DNA from: AP-15 sp963703745
GTDB taxonomy: Bacteria > Pseudomonadota > Alphaproteobacteria > ATCC43930 > CGMCC-115725
DNA: 64,000 nt
Assembly (NCBI GenBank): GCA_963703745.1
Contig: CAVPFL010000003.1
Location: 434,001-498,000 of the forward strand
Direction of reading: 5' to 3'
The notes beneath the pieces are model-generated. The model had not been told where the DNA came from and did no database searches. It was given only the letters and a program-made list of their open reading frames with translations. Shown in pieces: positions 43,802-53,178 of the stretch (the stretch's first letter is position 1; every line of letters starts with the position of its first letter). Position numbers and translations under genes: made by a program.

Positions 43802-44236
43802 CTACCGGCGGACAAACGCCACCCACACACCCTCGGGATGCCAAATCTCCTCCATCTCGGCACGCGCCTTTGCCTCATCCATTCCGAGCACATCCCGGCG
43901 ATAGCGATAGAAGAAAGCGGAGACCCGGTAGTTCGCGATACAGTGGACGTGTACCGGCACGTCTTTCAGCTGCTCCATAACCTCGTAGAATTGCTCGAAA
44001 TCCCGGTCGGTCGGGTTTTGAAAATCGACCGGTATATGGGTATAGGTCATACCGAGCCGGCTTACGCTTGCCGCCTCGTCCGGCAGGGCCTTCTCATGCG
44101 TGTGCAGTCCAAGGTTGACGATGTGCCGGACGCCCAGCGCGCGGATATCCGCGAGTTGTGCCTCGGTCGGCTGACCGGATGTCGTCACCCGATCATCAAG
44201 TCGCCGCCAATGGTAGATGTCTTCAGGGTCGGCCAT
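43802..44236 (-). CDS. Tyrosine-phosphatase-like (DSP/PTP family) protein
   Basis: 144 aa. VTTSGQPTEAQLADIRALGVR and VNLGLHTHEKALPDEA match the small bacterial phosphatases related to beta-lactamase-hydrolase-like proteins. The active loop VHVHCIANYRVSAFFYRYR has Cys and Arg separated by four residues, not the canonical five of CxxGxxR. The C-terminal WHPEGVWVAFVRR is acidic/aromatic. Substrate unknown. Confidence 0.78.
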   Translation of the reverse strand: MADPEDIYHWRRLDDRVTTSGQPTEAQLADIRALGVRHIVNLGLHTHEKALPDEAASVSRLGMTYTHIPVDFQNPTDRDFEQFYEVMEQLKDVPVHVHCIANYRVSAFFYRYRRDVLGMDEAKARAEMEEIWHPEGVWVAFVRR

Positions 44237-44373
44237 TTTGTCAGAACGCCTCGAAATCAGCCTAGCAGGTTGTTCGGCAAAGCGAGAGCATCCGTCACGT
44301 CATGCAAGCCAACTCTTTTCGCCGGGCGTCGGACACCACGGGGCTTGCCAGACAAGAACGCATTTCGTCGATG

Positions 44374-44781
44374 CTATGGTTGGCGCTCGAAGCGCTCGAC
44401 ACCGGTGATGTCCATCGACCAGGGCAGCGCCGAGCGGCACCAGCCCTGCTTTGTCGGGCGCAGCTCGGCGCGGCGGTCGAGTGCACCCACCCGCAACCCA
44501 TATGAAGCTGGGTTGGCGCTCGGGGCCGTCGAGTAGAGCGGTGTGCCGCATTCGGGGCAGAACCCGTGCGCCCGCTTGTTCCCGCTTTCAGCGGTCTTAA
44601 TGTAGATCTTCGGTGTTCCACTCTTCAGAACAAAGGTTCCGGGCAAGCTCGACACGTTCGTGCGAAAGGCGGTGCCAGTGAGGGTCTGACAATCGGTGCA
44701 ATGGCAGATCCTGACCTGGGCCGGGTCGATTTCGGCCTCAAAGCTGATTTGACCGCAATGGCAGCGTCCGGTGACTCTCAT
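44374..44781 (-). CDS. GFA family zinc protein (second)
   Basis: 135 aa. Zinc sets GRCHCGQISFEAE, CHCTDCQTLTGTAFR and GFCPECGTPLYST, complete. More canonical than the GFA protein at 39.7 kb. The ATG is at the N-terminal MRVTGRCHCG. Stands alone: 124 bp to the decayed gene upstream, 137 bp to the phosphatase downstream. Confidence 0.87.
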   Translation of the reverse strand: MRVTGRCHCGQISFEAEIDPAQVRICHCTDCQTLTGTAFRTNVSSLPGTFVLKSGTPKIYIKTAESGNKRAHGFCPECGTPLYSTAPSANPASYGLRVGALDRRAELRPTKQGWCRSALPWSMDITGVERFERQP

Positions 44782-44905
44782 GTCATTTCTCCCTGACGAT
44801 CGCCGCCCCCGATTCGGGCGCGGTGACCTCCAAGATCACCCGTTTAGGTGTTTCGAGCAATGGCGGACAGCCGCACAACCGCGGTTTGACCGCTTTGGGA
44901 TAATT

Positions 44906-45251
44906 CTAGGAAAACAGAAAAACGGCGGCGGCGATCGACGTGCTGTCGATGATCAGGCTGCTGTGTTCGTAAATCTGCTTACGCTCGTTCCATGCGGCCT
45001 CGGGATCAAAATCGAGGCCAAGTGTCGAGGCCAGCATAGTCGCGGCGAGATCCTCAGCCTGTTCACCGCTCTCCTTGGCGGTCATACCGTACCGGTGTTG
45101 CTCCGATATATATCCATACATGTCCGGATCCGCAGGCGTGGCCAGACCAAGGCTGGCGTACACGTGGCGCCCGAATTCATTGGTCTCCGGACCGGGCCAC
45201 CACGCAGAAGGTGATATCTCCGGGCCGGAGTAGCTCGACCCGGGTTGCGCT
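44906..45251 (-). pseudogene. Decayed pyruvoyl-dependent arginine decarboxylase remnant
   Basis: One frame (from about 45184) reads ETNEFGRHVYASLGLA, DPDMYGYISEQHRYG, EDLAATMLASTLGLDFDP and ends IAAAVFLFS, close to the C-terminal half of bacterial PvlArgDC. The preceding piece LLRPGDITFCVVAR is in another frame, so there is a frameshift near 45185-45195. Before the end, the segment between IYEHSSLII and IAAAVFLF is shorter than in homologs I recall. The N-terminal half with the pyruvoyl-forming Ser is gone; the amidohydrolase gene begins 55 bp beyond. Confidence 0.65.
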
Positions 45252-45305
45252 CCGACTGAGGCGGCGGTAGCGTCGCGTCGTCAACTTCCGCACGAGGAGG
45301 CCCCG

Positions 45306-46781
45306 GTGAGCGCTCATCTCTCTGCAGCGCAGATCAAGGCGCGGCTCGATCATCCGATCATCGACGCCGACGGGCACTGGATCGAATTTGGCCCGGTCTT
45401 TACCGAGGAGTTGCGCCGGGTCGGCGGCGAGGATGCCGTCGAAGGCTGGAACGCGGTGCGCAACGGCACGCGCGGCGCGCTCAGCATGTCGGTCGAGGAG
45501 CGGCGTCGGCGGCGCATCAGCCAGGAGGCGTTCTGGGGCCATCCGTCGAAGAACACGAAGGACCTCGCCACCGCGCTGTTCCCGCGCCTCCTCGCCGAGC
45601 GGCTCGACGAGATCGGCCTCGATTTCGCGATCATCTATCCCACGGGGGGCCTGCGCGTGCCGCGGGTCGGTGCCGACAAGCCGCGGCGCGCCGCCGCCCG
45701 CGCCTACAACATCGTCACGGCCGAGTATTTCCGCCCGTTCGCCGACCGCATGACCCCGGCCGCGATCATCCCGATGCACACGCCCGAGGAGGCAATCGAG
45801 GAGCTGGAGTTTGCCGTCAAGCAGCTCGGCTACAAGGTTGCGATGCTGGGCTCCCTGATGGACCGGCCGGTCGCGGCGGCCGGTAATGTCGAGGGCGAGG
45901 CGAAGCGGTTCGCCGTGTGGAAGGACGTGATCGGCCTCGACAGCGAGTATGATTACGACCCGGTGTGGGCGAAGTGCCTCGAACTCGACATCGCGCCGTC
46001 GTTTCATTCCGGCGCGCGGCGCTCGGGTCTGCGGCTGTCGCCGTCGAATTTTGTCTACAACCATATCGGCCATTTTGCCGCCGCCAACCACGCCGCCTGC
46101 AAGGCGATGTTTCTCGGCGGCGTGACGCGCCGCTTCCCCGGCCTCAACATGGCGTTTCTCGAAGGCGGCGCCGGCTGGGCCTGCCTGTTGTACGGCGACT
46201 TGCTCGGTCATTGGGAAAAGCGCAGCCTCAAAGGCCTGGAAGAGGTCGACCCGCGCAATATCGACAGCGCAGTGCTGCTGGACCTCGCCGAGAAATACGG
46301 TGGCGCAGCATTCACTGCGGCGCTGCAGCGGCAGGGCGGCCAATTCTTCCCGGGCGAGGAGAAATTGACCGGCGGCATCGCCGATCTCGACGACTACAGC
46401 GCCTGCAAGATCAGCCGAAAGCAAGACTGGCGCGACCTCTTCGTGACGCCGTTCTATTTCGGCTGCGAGGCCGACGACCCGTCGAACGTCTGGGCGTTCA
46501 ATGCGCGTGCCAATCCATTGGGCGCCCGGCTCAACGCAATCTTCAGCTCTGACATCGGCCATTTCGACGTGCCGGATATGACGGAGGTCGTGCCCGAGGC
46601 CTATGAGATGGTCGAAGATGGGCTGGCAACCGCAGCCGATTTCCGCGACTTTACCTTCGCCAATGTCGTGCGGCTGTTCGGCCGCCAGAACCCGCGATTT
46701 TTCACTGACACGCGCGTCGCCGCGGCGGCTGAAGCGGTGCTGCGCGAGGCCATTGCGCCGGCGAAGGCCGCCGCTGAGTAA
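45306..46781 (+). CDS. Amidohydrolase family (ACMSD-like) protein
   Basis: 491 aa. Metal-dependent TIM-barrel family. The N-terminal motif DADGHWIEFG replaces the classical DxHxH. Also FHSGARRSG, YNHIGHFAAANHAAC (barrel His), FLEGGAGWACLLYGDLLGHW, FYFGCEADD and a final Asp in FSSDIGHFD. Hydrolase or decarboxylase; substrate unknown. A 3' fragment of a close paralog sits at 62.9 kb. It has displaced the 5' half of the decarboxylase remnant on its left. Confidence 0.82.
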   Translation: MSAHLSAAQIKARLDHPIIDADGHWIEFGPVFTEELRRVGGEDAVEGWNAVRNGTRGALSMSVEERRRRRISQEAFWGHPSKNTKDLATALFPRLLAERLDEIGLDFAIIYPTGGLRVPRVGADKPRRAAARAYNIVTAEYFRPFADRMTPAAIIPMHTPEEAIEELEFAVKQLGYKVAMLGSLMDRPVAAAGNVEGEAKRFAVWKDVIGLDSEYDYDPVWAKCLELDIAPSFHSGARRSGLRLSPSNFVYNHIGHFAAANHAACKAMFLGGVTRRFPGLNMAFLEGGAGWACLLYGDLLGHWEKRSLKGLEEVDPRNIDSAVLLDLAEKYGGAAFTAALQRQGGQFFPGEEKLTGGIADLDDYSACKISRKQDWRDLFVTPFYFGCEADDPSNVWAFNARANPLGARLNAIFSSDIGHFDVPDMTEVVPEAYEMVEDGLATAADFRDFTFANVVRLFGRQNPRFFTDTRVAAAAEAVLREAIAPAKAAAE

Positions 46782-46820
46782 CCGGCTGAAGAGGATAGGC
46801 TGTGCCCTAAAGCAGCCACT

Positions 46821-47423
46821 TCAGGGCCGAACACGCACGGTTCGGTCGGGTTGAACGCGGAGGTGATCGCAGCAAACGGGAGAATTCGATCCCCAAGCGC
46901 CACCGGGTAACCTCTGTGGCCCTATATTTGCCCCCGCTTGAGATATCGGCACGGTCTGATCAAGAAACAGCCGAACGAGTTCCGCCTGTTTCGCGGTCCC
47001 CGTTTTCAGAAAGATTTTCTGAAGATGCGAACGGGCCGTAGTTGCCCCGATCTGCAGAGCTTCCACGACATGCGGCAGCCCCTGCCCGGTGATAATCTCT
47101 GCAACCACCCGGCTCTCCATCCGGGTCAGCCGGTAGCGTGCAGCAAAAGCAACCAGCGGGCTTGATTTAGTCGTGTCGCGATCTGAAACGAACAAGGCAA
47201 CGGCAGACCCGGCAGGTGCGACAGATCCCCACCCGCCACCAGGCGTGATGGGAGCAAGCTGGATCGAGAGCCCGTTGCCATCATCTATCTGCAATACCAC
47301 CGCTCGATCTACCCGAGCCGATGGGGAGAGGTTTGTTATCCCAGAAGCGTCGAGAACTGCCTTTCGGAGCACCTTGTCTTGATTGTGGTGGCGACAGCGA
47401 AGGCGACCACGGAATCCGTCCAA
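46821..47423 (-). pseudogene. LuxR-type regulator, 5'-truncated remnant
   Basis: The open frame is 200 aa. A LuxR/CsgD-type HTH is clear at about residues 90-155: RLTRMESRVVAEIITGQGLP, then IGATTARSHLQKIFLKTG and KQAELVRLFL. The part before it (AVVLQIDDGNGLSIQLAPIT, GSAVALFVSDRDT) matches the domain that precedes the HTH in ~380-aa regulators. The first ~180 residues expected are missing, replaced by the start of the next gene. The Trp/Pro-rich C-terminal tail looks like read-through. May be non-functional. Confidence 0.6.
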
Positions 47424-47591
47424 CGGGCCGCGGGGTCACCGCGAGCTGCGGCGCTTAGCCCGCAAGAATTAGTTTTGGCCGAAATGTCGCGTCGCGCTTC
47501 GGGTTTCTGGCACCGATCGACGGCGCGATTGTGCAATGCATTTCCAGTGTTGGAGATTAGAATCGGCCGGAACCAGGTCGGAGAAGCGAAC

Positions 47592-48649
47592 ATGGCCAAA
47601 CGGATCGCCGTTGTCGGCACGGGTGCGGTGGGTGGTTACACCGGAGCGCATATGGCGCGAGCCGGCGAGGACGTGACGTTTATCGACATGTGGCCCGAGC
47701 ATGTCGACGAGATGAAACGGAACGGCCTGCGCATCACCCATCACGAAGGCGATGAGCCGTTCAAGGTCAAGGTGCGGGCTCTGCATTTGACCGAGGCACA
47801 GCACCTCTCGAAGGAGGCGCCGATCGACATCGCCTTTGTATGCACCAAATCCTACGACACCTATTGGGCGGCCTTGCTGATCCGCCAATATCTGGCGCCG
47901 GGCGGCTATGTCGTCTCGTTGCAGAACTGCATGAACGAGGAGACGATCGCCAGCGTCGTCGGTTGGGGCAAGACGATGGGCTGCATCGCCAGCAACATCA
48001 GCGTCGGCCTCGTCGAGCCGGGTCATGTCCATCGCGGCGGGGTCAAGGGCGGCGCCGCACACACCGTCTACCGCACCAGCGAAGTCCACGGCGCGATCAC
48101 CGAGCGGGCGCACGTGGTGTGCCGGCTTGTCTCCTACGCCGACAGTGCCAAGGTCACCGACAATCTGTGGGGCGAGCGCTGGTCGAAGCTCGTCGCCAAC
48201 ACGATGGCGAACGGGGTTTCGGCCTGCACCGGGCTTCCCGGCTCGCAAATTGCTCAGAACGAGACGATCCGCCATTTCCAGGCGCGGCTCGGCAGCGAGG
48301 CGATCCGCATCGGCCAGGCGCGCGGTTACAAGCTCGAAGAGATCGACCATCTGCCAGAGACGATCGCCCGTGCCGGCGAGGGCGATCTCGAGACGCTCAA
48401 ACCTATGACGAGCGGCGGCTGTCGCGGGTCGGACGCGGTTCGCCCGATCAGCGGCCCTCGATGGGTCAGGACATGGCCAAGGGCCGGCGCACCGAGATCG
48501 AATATCTGAATGGCTTTGTGGTGCGCGACGGCGAACAGGTCGGGATTCAGGCGCGTGCCAATGAGCGGCTCGTCGACATCGTCAAAAAGGTCGAGCGCGG
48601 CGAGCTAAAGCAGGACCCGCGCCACATCACCGAACTCCGGCTGAATTGA
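47592..48649 (+). pseudogene. Ketopantoate reductase-like (PanE/ApbA) gene with frameshift
   Basis: The first part (47592 to about 48405) has the NADP loop IAVVGTGAVGGYTGAHMA, then AFVCTKSYDTYWAALLI, SLQNCMNEE and WSKLVANTMANGVSACTG. Near 48400 the frame slips: the original frame ends in unrelated residues, while another frame continues YDERRLSRVGRGSPDQRPSM, GRRTEIEYLNGFVV and ANERLVDIVKKVE to a stop at 48649, the proper C-terminus. One missing base in the run CTCAAACCTATG would explain it. It is either a decayed gene or an assembly error. Confidence 0.85.
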
Positions 48650-48723
48650 GCCATCGCAGCCTCGTTCAGCCCCACAGGCTCGACCTCCCAAACCTCGACA
48701 ACGCCAGCCAATGCCAGACTGTG

Positions 48724-49430
48724 ATGAGCGTATTCCGAGATGCGCTGTGCGTTCTCGATCATTGGCAAACGCTTGCCGCCAGGCTGCTGGCGCTGGTTGC
48801 CGGGGCATAACCGTTTACGGAACCCTCGCAGCGGCGAACCGTCAGGTCAAAGCGGCCAATGAGGCGGCTGACCGTCAAATAAAAGCCGCTGCGGCGGCGG
48901 CCGATCGCCAGGTCGCTGCCGCGCAAGAGCAGACCCAAACCGCGCAGCGCCAAACCGCGGTCATGCGCGACATCGAACACCGTCGCATTTTACGGGAGGG
49001 GTACAGCTTTTACGCGATGCTAGGGGCGGCGATGGGTGCTGTCATTGAGGATGTCGAAGCGGCTCGGAGCTTGCCGTTTCCGGGTCCTGGCCTTGGGGCA
49101 CATTCGATTCCCGCTTACGCGATCAGACAACGCGTCAAACGGACGGGATTTGGTGAACTGCGTAGCGGCTTACTTCGCTTGGGAGGATCGCCAACCACAC
49201 AAACTTTTCTACAACTCGACAAAGAAATCGAGGGCTTCGCAGGACAGTTCATACCGCAGATCAATTCTACGACCGGTTATCAGTTCAACATCGGCGTCAA
49301 CGCCGGGTTGGCGGAACAGCTGGAGCGCATCGAACAGCAGGCGATCGCATTGCGCGAGGACGCGATCCATGGAATGAAGCGTTGCACCGATGAGCTGGAT
49401 AAGTACCTCGCAGGGCGAGCGTTGCCGTGA
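48724..49430 (+). pseudogene. Coiled-coil membrane-type hypothetical protein, likely frameshifted near the N-terminus
   Basis: From ATG 48724 one frame reads a plausible N-terminus (MSVFRDALCVLDHW, then LAARLLALVAGA, a membrane helix) and stops at TAA near 48810. The adjacent frame carries on at once with ITVYGTLAAANRQVKAANEA, three repeats of an Ala/Arg/Gln unit (AADRQIKAAAAAADRQVAAA), then a globular domain to 49430. One base lost in GGGGCATAACC would explain the break. Function unknown; repeats of this kind occur in alphaproteobacterial hypothetical proteins. Confidence 0.6.
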
Positions 49431-49724
49431 CTAACGGATCGGCTCTCTATGCGTCAGATACGGAGCCCGCGGCCCTGGCTGCATTGCGGCGGTCTTTATG
49501 CGCAGTGAAGCCAGGCAGCGAGCCGGCGCAGGCTATCAGGTTTTGATGAACCTGCTCGCACAGCCGCGAGCAGCGCCAGGGAGCGGTGCTCGCCTGGTTG
49601 AGGTAGGGTTGTAGGCCGAGGCGACAACGCAACGAGCGAGGCTTCCTTTGACGTTTTTTGACAGTTTGATATTCTACCCTTGAGTTGGCTCCGGGCGGGC
49701 GGCGGCAGGGGAGAGTCGCGGCTG

Positions 49725-50591
49725 ATGAAACTCATGTTCGCTGCAGCAGGACCATCCTTATTATTGGTAGCATGCTCGCCGTATCAAAGTACTCAAAACG
49801 CCTATGAGCTGACGGCTAACATAGCTGACTTGCGACAAGCTCAAGTAGTATATAATATCGGAAGGGCTATTGTGGATCCTTACATGGTACCGGCAGAAGT
49901 CGTGCTAACCTCTGGCGTAGCACAAACATCTACTAGCCTCAACCCAACATTGTCATGGGCATCACATTTTGTTAAATCTTTGCAGGCGCAATTTGGTGTT
50001 TTCTCCTGGACTTCTACATGGAATATAACTCCTGTTAGCGATGGTAGCGATCTACAAAATCTTCGAGCAATTTACGGATTTGTAACTAACCCTCCCATAC
50101 TTCAGGCATCGGAGGTATCGAAGCTATCGGCATTAGTGTCAAACCCTGACGCGACAAGAATTGCGAAGATAAACGCGGCAACGCAATTCCTGGCAGCTCA
50201 AGGATACGGATCCGAGGCGTCGGGCAAAGCAGCACAGGCCCCGTCGGCACCACCGCCAATTCCTTCTGTTCCGGACCCCAAAACTGCGGCAGCTGCGCTC
50301 GTCGCAGGACAGAGCAGCGACTGCCAGGCGTATCAGGCACAAAAGGGACCCAACCAGATTTACAACCAATGGCTCTTTTGGCGACAAATCGATGGATGGC
50401 ACCCGTATAAGCCTAATGAGAAGGACCCCCAAATTCTAATTGGTATTGTAGAAAACACACAGATTTATGTCACCAACCAAGCTTGCTTCGATGACTTCAT
50501 AGTTCTCGTACAGAGCTCGATCCCAGTGACACACGCAGCGGCCGCCAGTAGTCCCAAGCCCTCAGGCGTTGTGCCGGCGCCGGCACCATAG
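49725..50591 (+). CDS. Putative lipoprotein, AT-rich gene
   Basis: 288 aa from MKLMFAAAG. A lipoprotein signal with lipobox LVAC (LLLVACSPYQS) is clear. The rest has QAQVVYNIGRAIVDPYMVPA, YNQWLFWRQIDGWHPY and a Pro/Ala-rich C-terminus. No family recognised. Its base and codon use is clearly more AT-rich than its neighbours, suggesting transfer. The 294-bp region before it (49431-49724) shows no gene. Confidence 0.7.
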   Translation: MKLMFAAAGPSLLLVACSPYQSTQNAYELTANIADLRQAQVVYNIGRAIVDPYMVPAEVVLTSGVAQTSTSLNPTLSWASHFVKSLQAQFGVFSWTSTWNITPVSDGSDLQNLRAIYGFVTNPPILQASEVSKLSALVSNPDATRIAKINAATQFLAAQGYGSEASGKAAQAPSAPPPIPSVPDPKTAAAALVAGQSSDCQAYQAQKGPNQIYNQWLFWRQIDGWHPYKPNEKDPQILIGIVENTQIYVTNQACFDDFIVLVQSSIPVTHAAAASSPKPSGVVPAPAP

Positions 50592-51275
50592 TGCTATTAG
50601 ACAGCGCGTCATGTCCGCCATCAGGCCGGCGCATTCGTCTCGCTATAGACCGGAGCATTACCCGGCAGCACGGTGCCGGCCTTCAGCTCGCCTACCGCAC
50701 CACCGCACCGCAGAAGCATCGAGAGTGCCGCGACAAACCCGTGGAGGGCCGTAGGATATCAGAATGGCGTATCGGAGACCGCTGCAATGGCTGACAAGAA
50801 GGGGATGAAGGGTGGTGCGGTCGTCGCCCGGTGCAAGCCGCTGCAGGTGTCAAAACCTCCTCCCCTTACCGACTTGCTCACGCCCGAGGCCGCAAGAGGT
50901 CGTGCGCATCATCGGCACCGATCGGCCCAGTGCGTGCTAAAATTGACTGAGACCGAGTACCAGTGTCGGCTCGCCTGGAAACGCGCAGCGCATAGCTGGT
51001 TGAATAGCGCCCTGGAGACACACCCCCGGTTTATCACGGCGCTCGCCAACGGCTCTCGGTCGCGGCACCCCCGGCAACTAGCGCACCAACGCAGCTTACT
51101 CGCCGCCTGGGCCGCCGTCCTTGGCCTAACGGAGCGGTATTCCGAAAGTCGCCCCAAAAGCGTAGGTCAATCGGTCAGGTAATTCAACCGCCCACTGTCA
51201 AAGTCTTCTAAAGCGCACTGACAGGACTGAGCGAACAGGAAATCGAAATGCTGCAGGCCCAGCGCGTCCGATAGA
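50592..51275. other. Intergenic region
   Basis: 684 bp with a weak open frame (ATG near 50787, MADKKGMKGG...) whose translation has no recognisable family and an unusual composition. No repeat or RNA gene identified. Confidence 0.4.
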
Positions 51276-51722
51276 CTAGGAAAGCGCGCGCAGATCGACG
51301 CGCAGTTCCTCGCAATTGGCGCGAGGCAGAAGCTTCTCAACGTCAGCGTGGGTCTGCTTCCATATCGGAACAGCCGCGACGAGAAGCGCCCGCCCGGCCG
51401 GGGTCAATTTGAGCCGCCGCGTGCGTTTGTCGGCATCATCGATACGCACTTTTACCAGGCCGCGCCGCTCGAGCGGTTTTAGATTAGCCGTCAGGGTCGT
51501 GCGGTCCATGGCCAGCAGCGCGGATACGCTGCCAATGCTCGGCGCCTCCTCGCGATTGAGCGACATCAACAGGGAGAATTGGCCATTTGTCAGACTTAGC
51601 GGCCGCAACGCCGCGTCAAAGCGACGCGCTACTGCCCGCGCGGCTCGCTGCAAATGCAGGCAGAGGCAGGTGTCGCGCACCTCTACGGTGATCGCGAAGG
51701 GAAGATGCTGTCCACTTGACAC
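51276..51722 (-). CDS. MarR family transcriptional regulator
   Basis: 148 aa. Helix-rich N-terminus with DTCLCLHLQRAARAVARRFD, then the winged helix: LTNGQFSLLMSLNREEAPSI, ALLAMDRTTLTANLKPLERR as recognition region, wing VKVRIDDADKRTRRLKLT. Two Cys near the N-terminus (DTCLCLH) could sense oxidation. Divergent from the MoaD-like gene with a palindromic operator between them. Confidence 0.9.
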   Translation of the reverse strand: MSSGQHLPFAITVEVRDTCLCLHLQRAARAVARRFDAALRPLSLTNGQFSLLMSLNREEAPSIGSVSALLAMDRTTLTANLKPLERRGLVKVRIDDADKRTRRLKLTPAGRALLVAAVPIWKQTHADVEKLLPRANCEELRVDLRALS

Positions 51723-51745
51723 CGAGATAGTATGTTGATATCAAC
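51716..51745 (+). promoter_or_regulatory. Promoter and MarR-type operator of the MoaD-BNR-VOC-YCII genes
   Basis: GTTGATATCAAC (51734-51745) is a perfect 12-bp palindrome of the MarR type. TTGACA at 51716-51721 and TATCAA at 51739-51744 are spaced 17 bp, so the operator overlaps the putative -10 box. Repressor binding would block the plus-strand genes; it also lies directly upstream of the marR start. Confidence 0.7.
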
Positions 51746-51771
51746 GTAAAGCGTCAAGGAAAATTGATTTA

Positions 51772-52041
51772 ATGCCTACGGTTTTGTTCACCTCCGCGCT
51801 GCAGCGGTTCTTGCCTGTGCCCTCAGCGCAGGTGAAAGGCGCCACAATAGCCGAGGCGCTTGCTGCGGTGTTTGCGTCGGAACAGAGGCTGCGTGGTTAT
51901 GTGTTGGATGATCAGGGAGCTGTGCGACGGCACGTCGCGATCTATGTCAATGGCCGGCCGATCAGCGATCGCGCGCGGTTGACGGATGCGGTCGCTCAAG
52001 ATGACGAGATCTACGTTTTTCAGGCGCTGTCCGGAGGCTAA
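51772..52041 (+). CDS. MoaD/ThiS-like ubiquitin-fold protein
   Basis: 89 aa, ending QALSGG with the C-terminal Gly-Gly needed for adenylation or thiocarboxylation. The beta-grasp core is readable: VKGATIAEALAAVF helix, HVAIYVNGRPIS strand, VAQDDEIYVFQALSGG. No MoaE, ThiG or E1-like gene is nearby; the partner is a BNR-repeat protein 12 bp downstream. Confidence 0.83.
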   Translation: MPTVLFTSALQRFLPVPSAQVKGATIAEALAAVFASEQRLRGYVLDDQGAVRRHVAIYVNGRPISDRARLTDAVAQDDEIYVFQALSGG

Positions 52042-52053
52042 TGGGAGAACAGG

Positions 52054-53148
52054 ATGACAGAGCGGCTCTATATCGGGACCCACAAGGGTTTGTTCGAACT
52101 CGCGCGCCATAACGGCGTCTGGGACATTGCCGACGTACAATTTCTCGGCGATCCGGTTTCTGCCGTGCTGGCTGTTACCGATGGCATCGCCTATGCCGCG
52201 TTGGATCTCGGCCATTTCGGAGCCAAGCTGTGGCACCGCAACCGCACCGGAAACTGGCGTGAGCTGCCCGTGCCGGCATTCCCGCCCAAGCCCGAGGATG
52301 CCGGTGACGATCCCCATCCTTGGTCGCTTGGTAAGATCTGGGCACTCGAACCGGGCGGGGTTCCGGGTCGGGTTTGGGCAGGCACTATGCCGGGCGGGCT
52401 TTTCCGCACCGATGACGGCGGCGAATCCTGGTCGCTGAACGAAGCGCTGTGGCGTGCGCCTGAGCGCCGGCAGTGGCTTGGTGTCGCCGGCGGCGAGCAG
52501 CCCGGCATTAATTCGGTGTTGATCGATCCGCGCAATCCCTCGGACATCCGCATCGGTGTGTCCTGCGCTGGCCTGTGGGCGAGCACCGACACTGGCGCCA
52601 CATGGCAGATCATCAATCACGGCATGTACAACGAGTACATGCCGCCGGAGCGGCGCGAGGATCCGATCGTCCAGGACATCCATCTTCTATCGCGCTGCGT
52701 CGCGCGCCCCGAAATCGTCTGGTGCCAGCACCACAATGGCGTCTTCCGCTCGGAAAACGCGGGGGCCAATTGGCACGAGCTGACGGCGATCCGCCCGTCG
52801 AAATTCGGCTTTGCCGTTGCCGCCCATCCGCGTGACCCGGATACCGCCTGGTTTGTCCCCGCGATCAAAGACGAGCGGCGGGTCCCGGTCGATGGCAAGG
52901 TGGTCGTCGCGCGCACCCGTGACGGCGGCCGCAGTTTCGAGGTGTTGAAGAACGGCCTACCGCAGCGCCATGCCTATGATCTGGTGTGGCGACATGCGCT
53001 CGCGGTTGACGAGACCGGCGAGCTCCTCGCCTTTGGCTCGACCAGCGGCGGGTTGTGGATCTCCGAGAATGGCGGGGATTCCTGGACGATGCCCGAGGCG
53101 CGGCTGCCGCCCATCGCGGCGGTGCGCTTCGCTCCGGCCCTACATTGA
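52054..53148 (+). CDS. BNR-repeat (sialidase-like propeller) protein
   Basis: 364 aa. Repeated Asp-box motifs: RTDDGGESWSL, ASTDTGATWQI, RSENAGANWHE, RTRDGGRSFEV, SENGGDSWTM, the pattern S/T-x-D-x-G-x-T-W of sialidase/Vps10-type propellers. The N-terminus LYIGTHKGLFEL is typical of intracellular family members. No signal peptide, so cytoplasmic. No known catalytic residues can be assigned. The tight link with the MoaD-like gene suggests a shared pathway. Confidence 0.83.
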   Translation: MTERLYIGTHKGLFELARHNGVWDIADVQFLGDPVSAVLAVTDGIAYAALDLGHFGAKLWHRNRTGNWRELPVPAFPPKPEDAGDDPHPWSLGKIWALEPGGVPGRVWAGTMPGGLFRTDDGGESWSLNEALWRAPERRQWLGVAGGEQPGINSVLIDPRNPSDIRIGVSCAGLWASTDTGATWQIINHGMYNEYMPPERREDPIVQDIHLLSRCVARPEIVWCQHHNGVFRSENAGANWHELTAIRPSKFGFAVAAHPRDPDTAWFVPAIKDERRVPVDGKVVVARTRDGGRSFEVLKNGLPQRHAYDLVWRHALAVDETGELLAFGSTSGGLWISENGGDSWTMPEARLPPIAAVRFAPALH

Positions 53149-53178
53149 ACAGACCAACCCTTTTGCCAAGGAGCTGAC

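Noticed and set aside
45177..46562. Minus-strand open frame (461 codons) opposite the amidohydrolase
   Set aside because: Antisense shadow except for its last ~24 codons, which belong to the decarboxylase remnant and are reported there.
50673..51182. Possible small gene of up to 169 codons
   Set aside because: No recognisable family, odd composition and no clear ribosome site; noted only as intergenic content.
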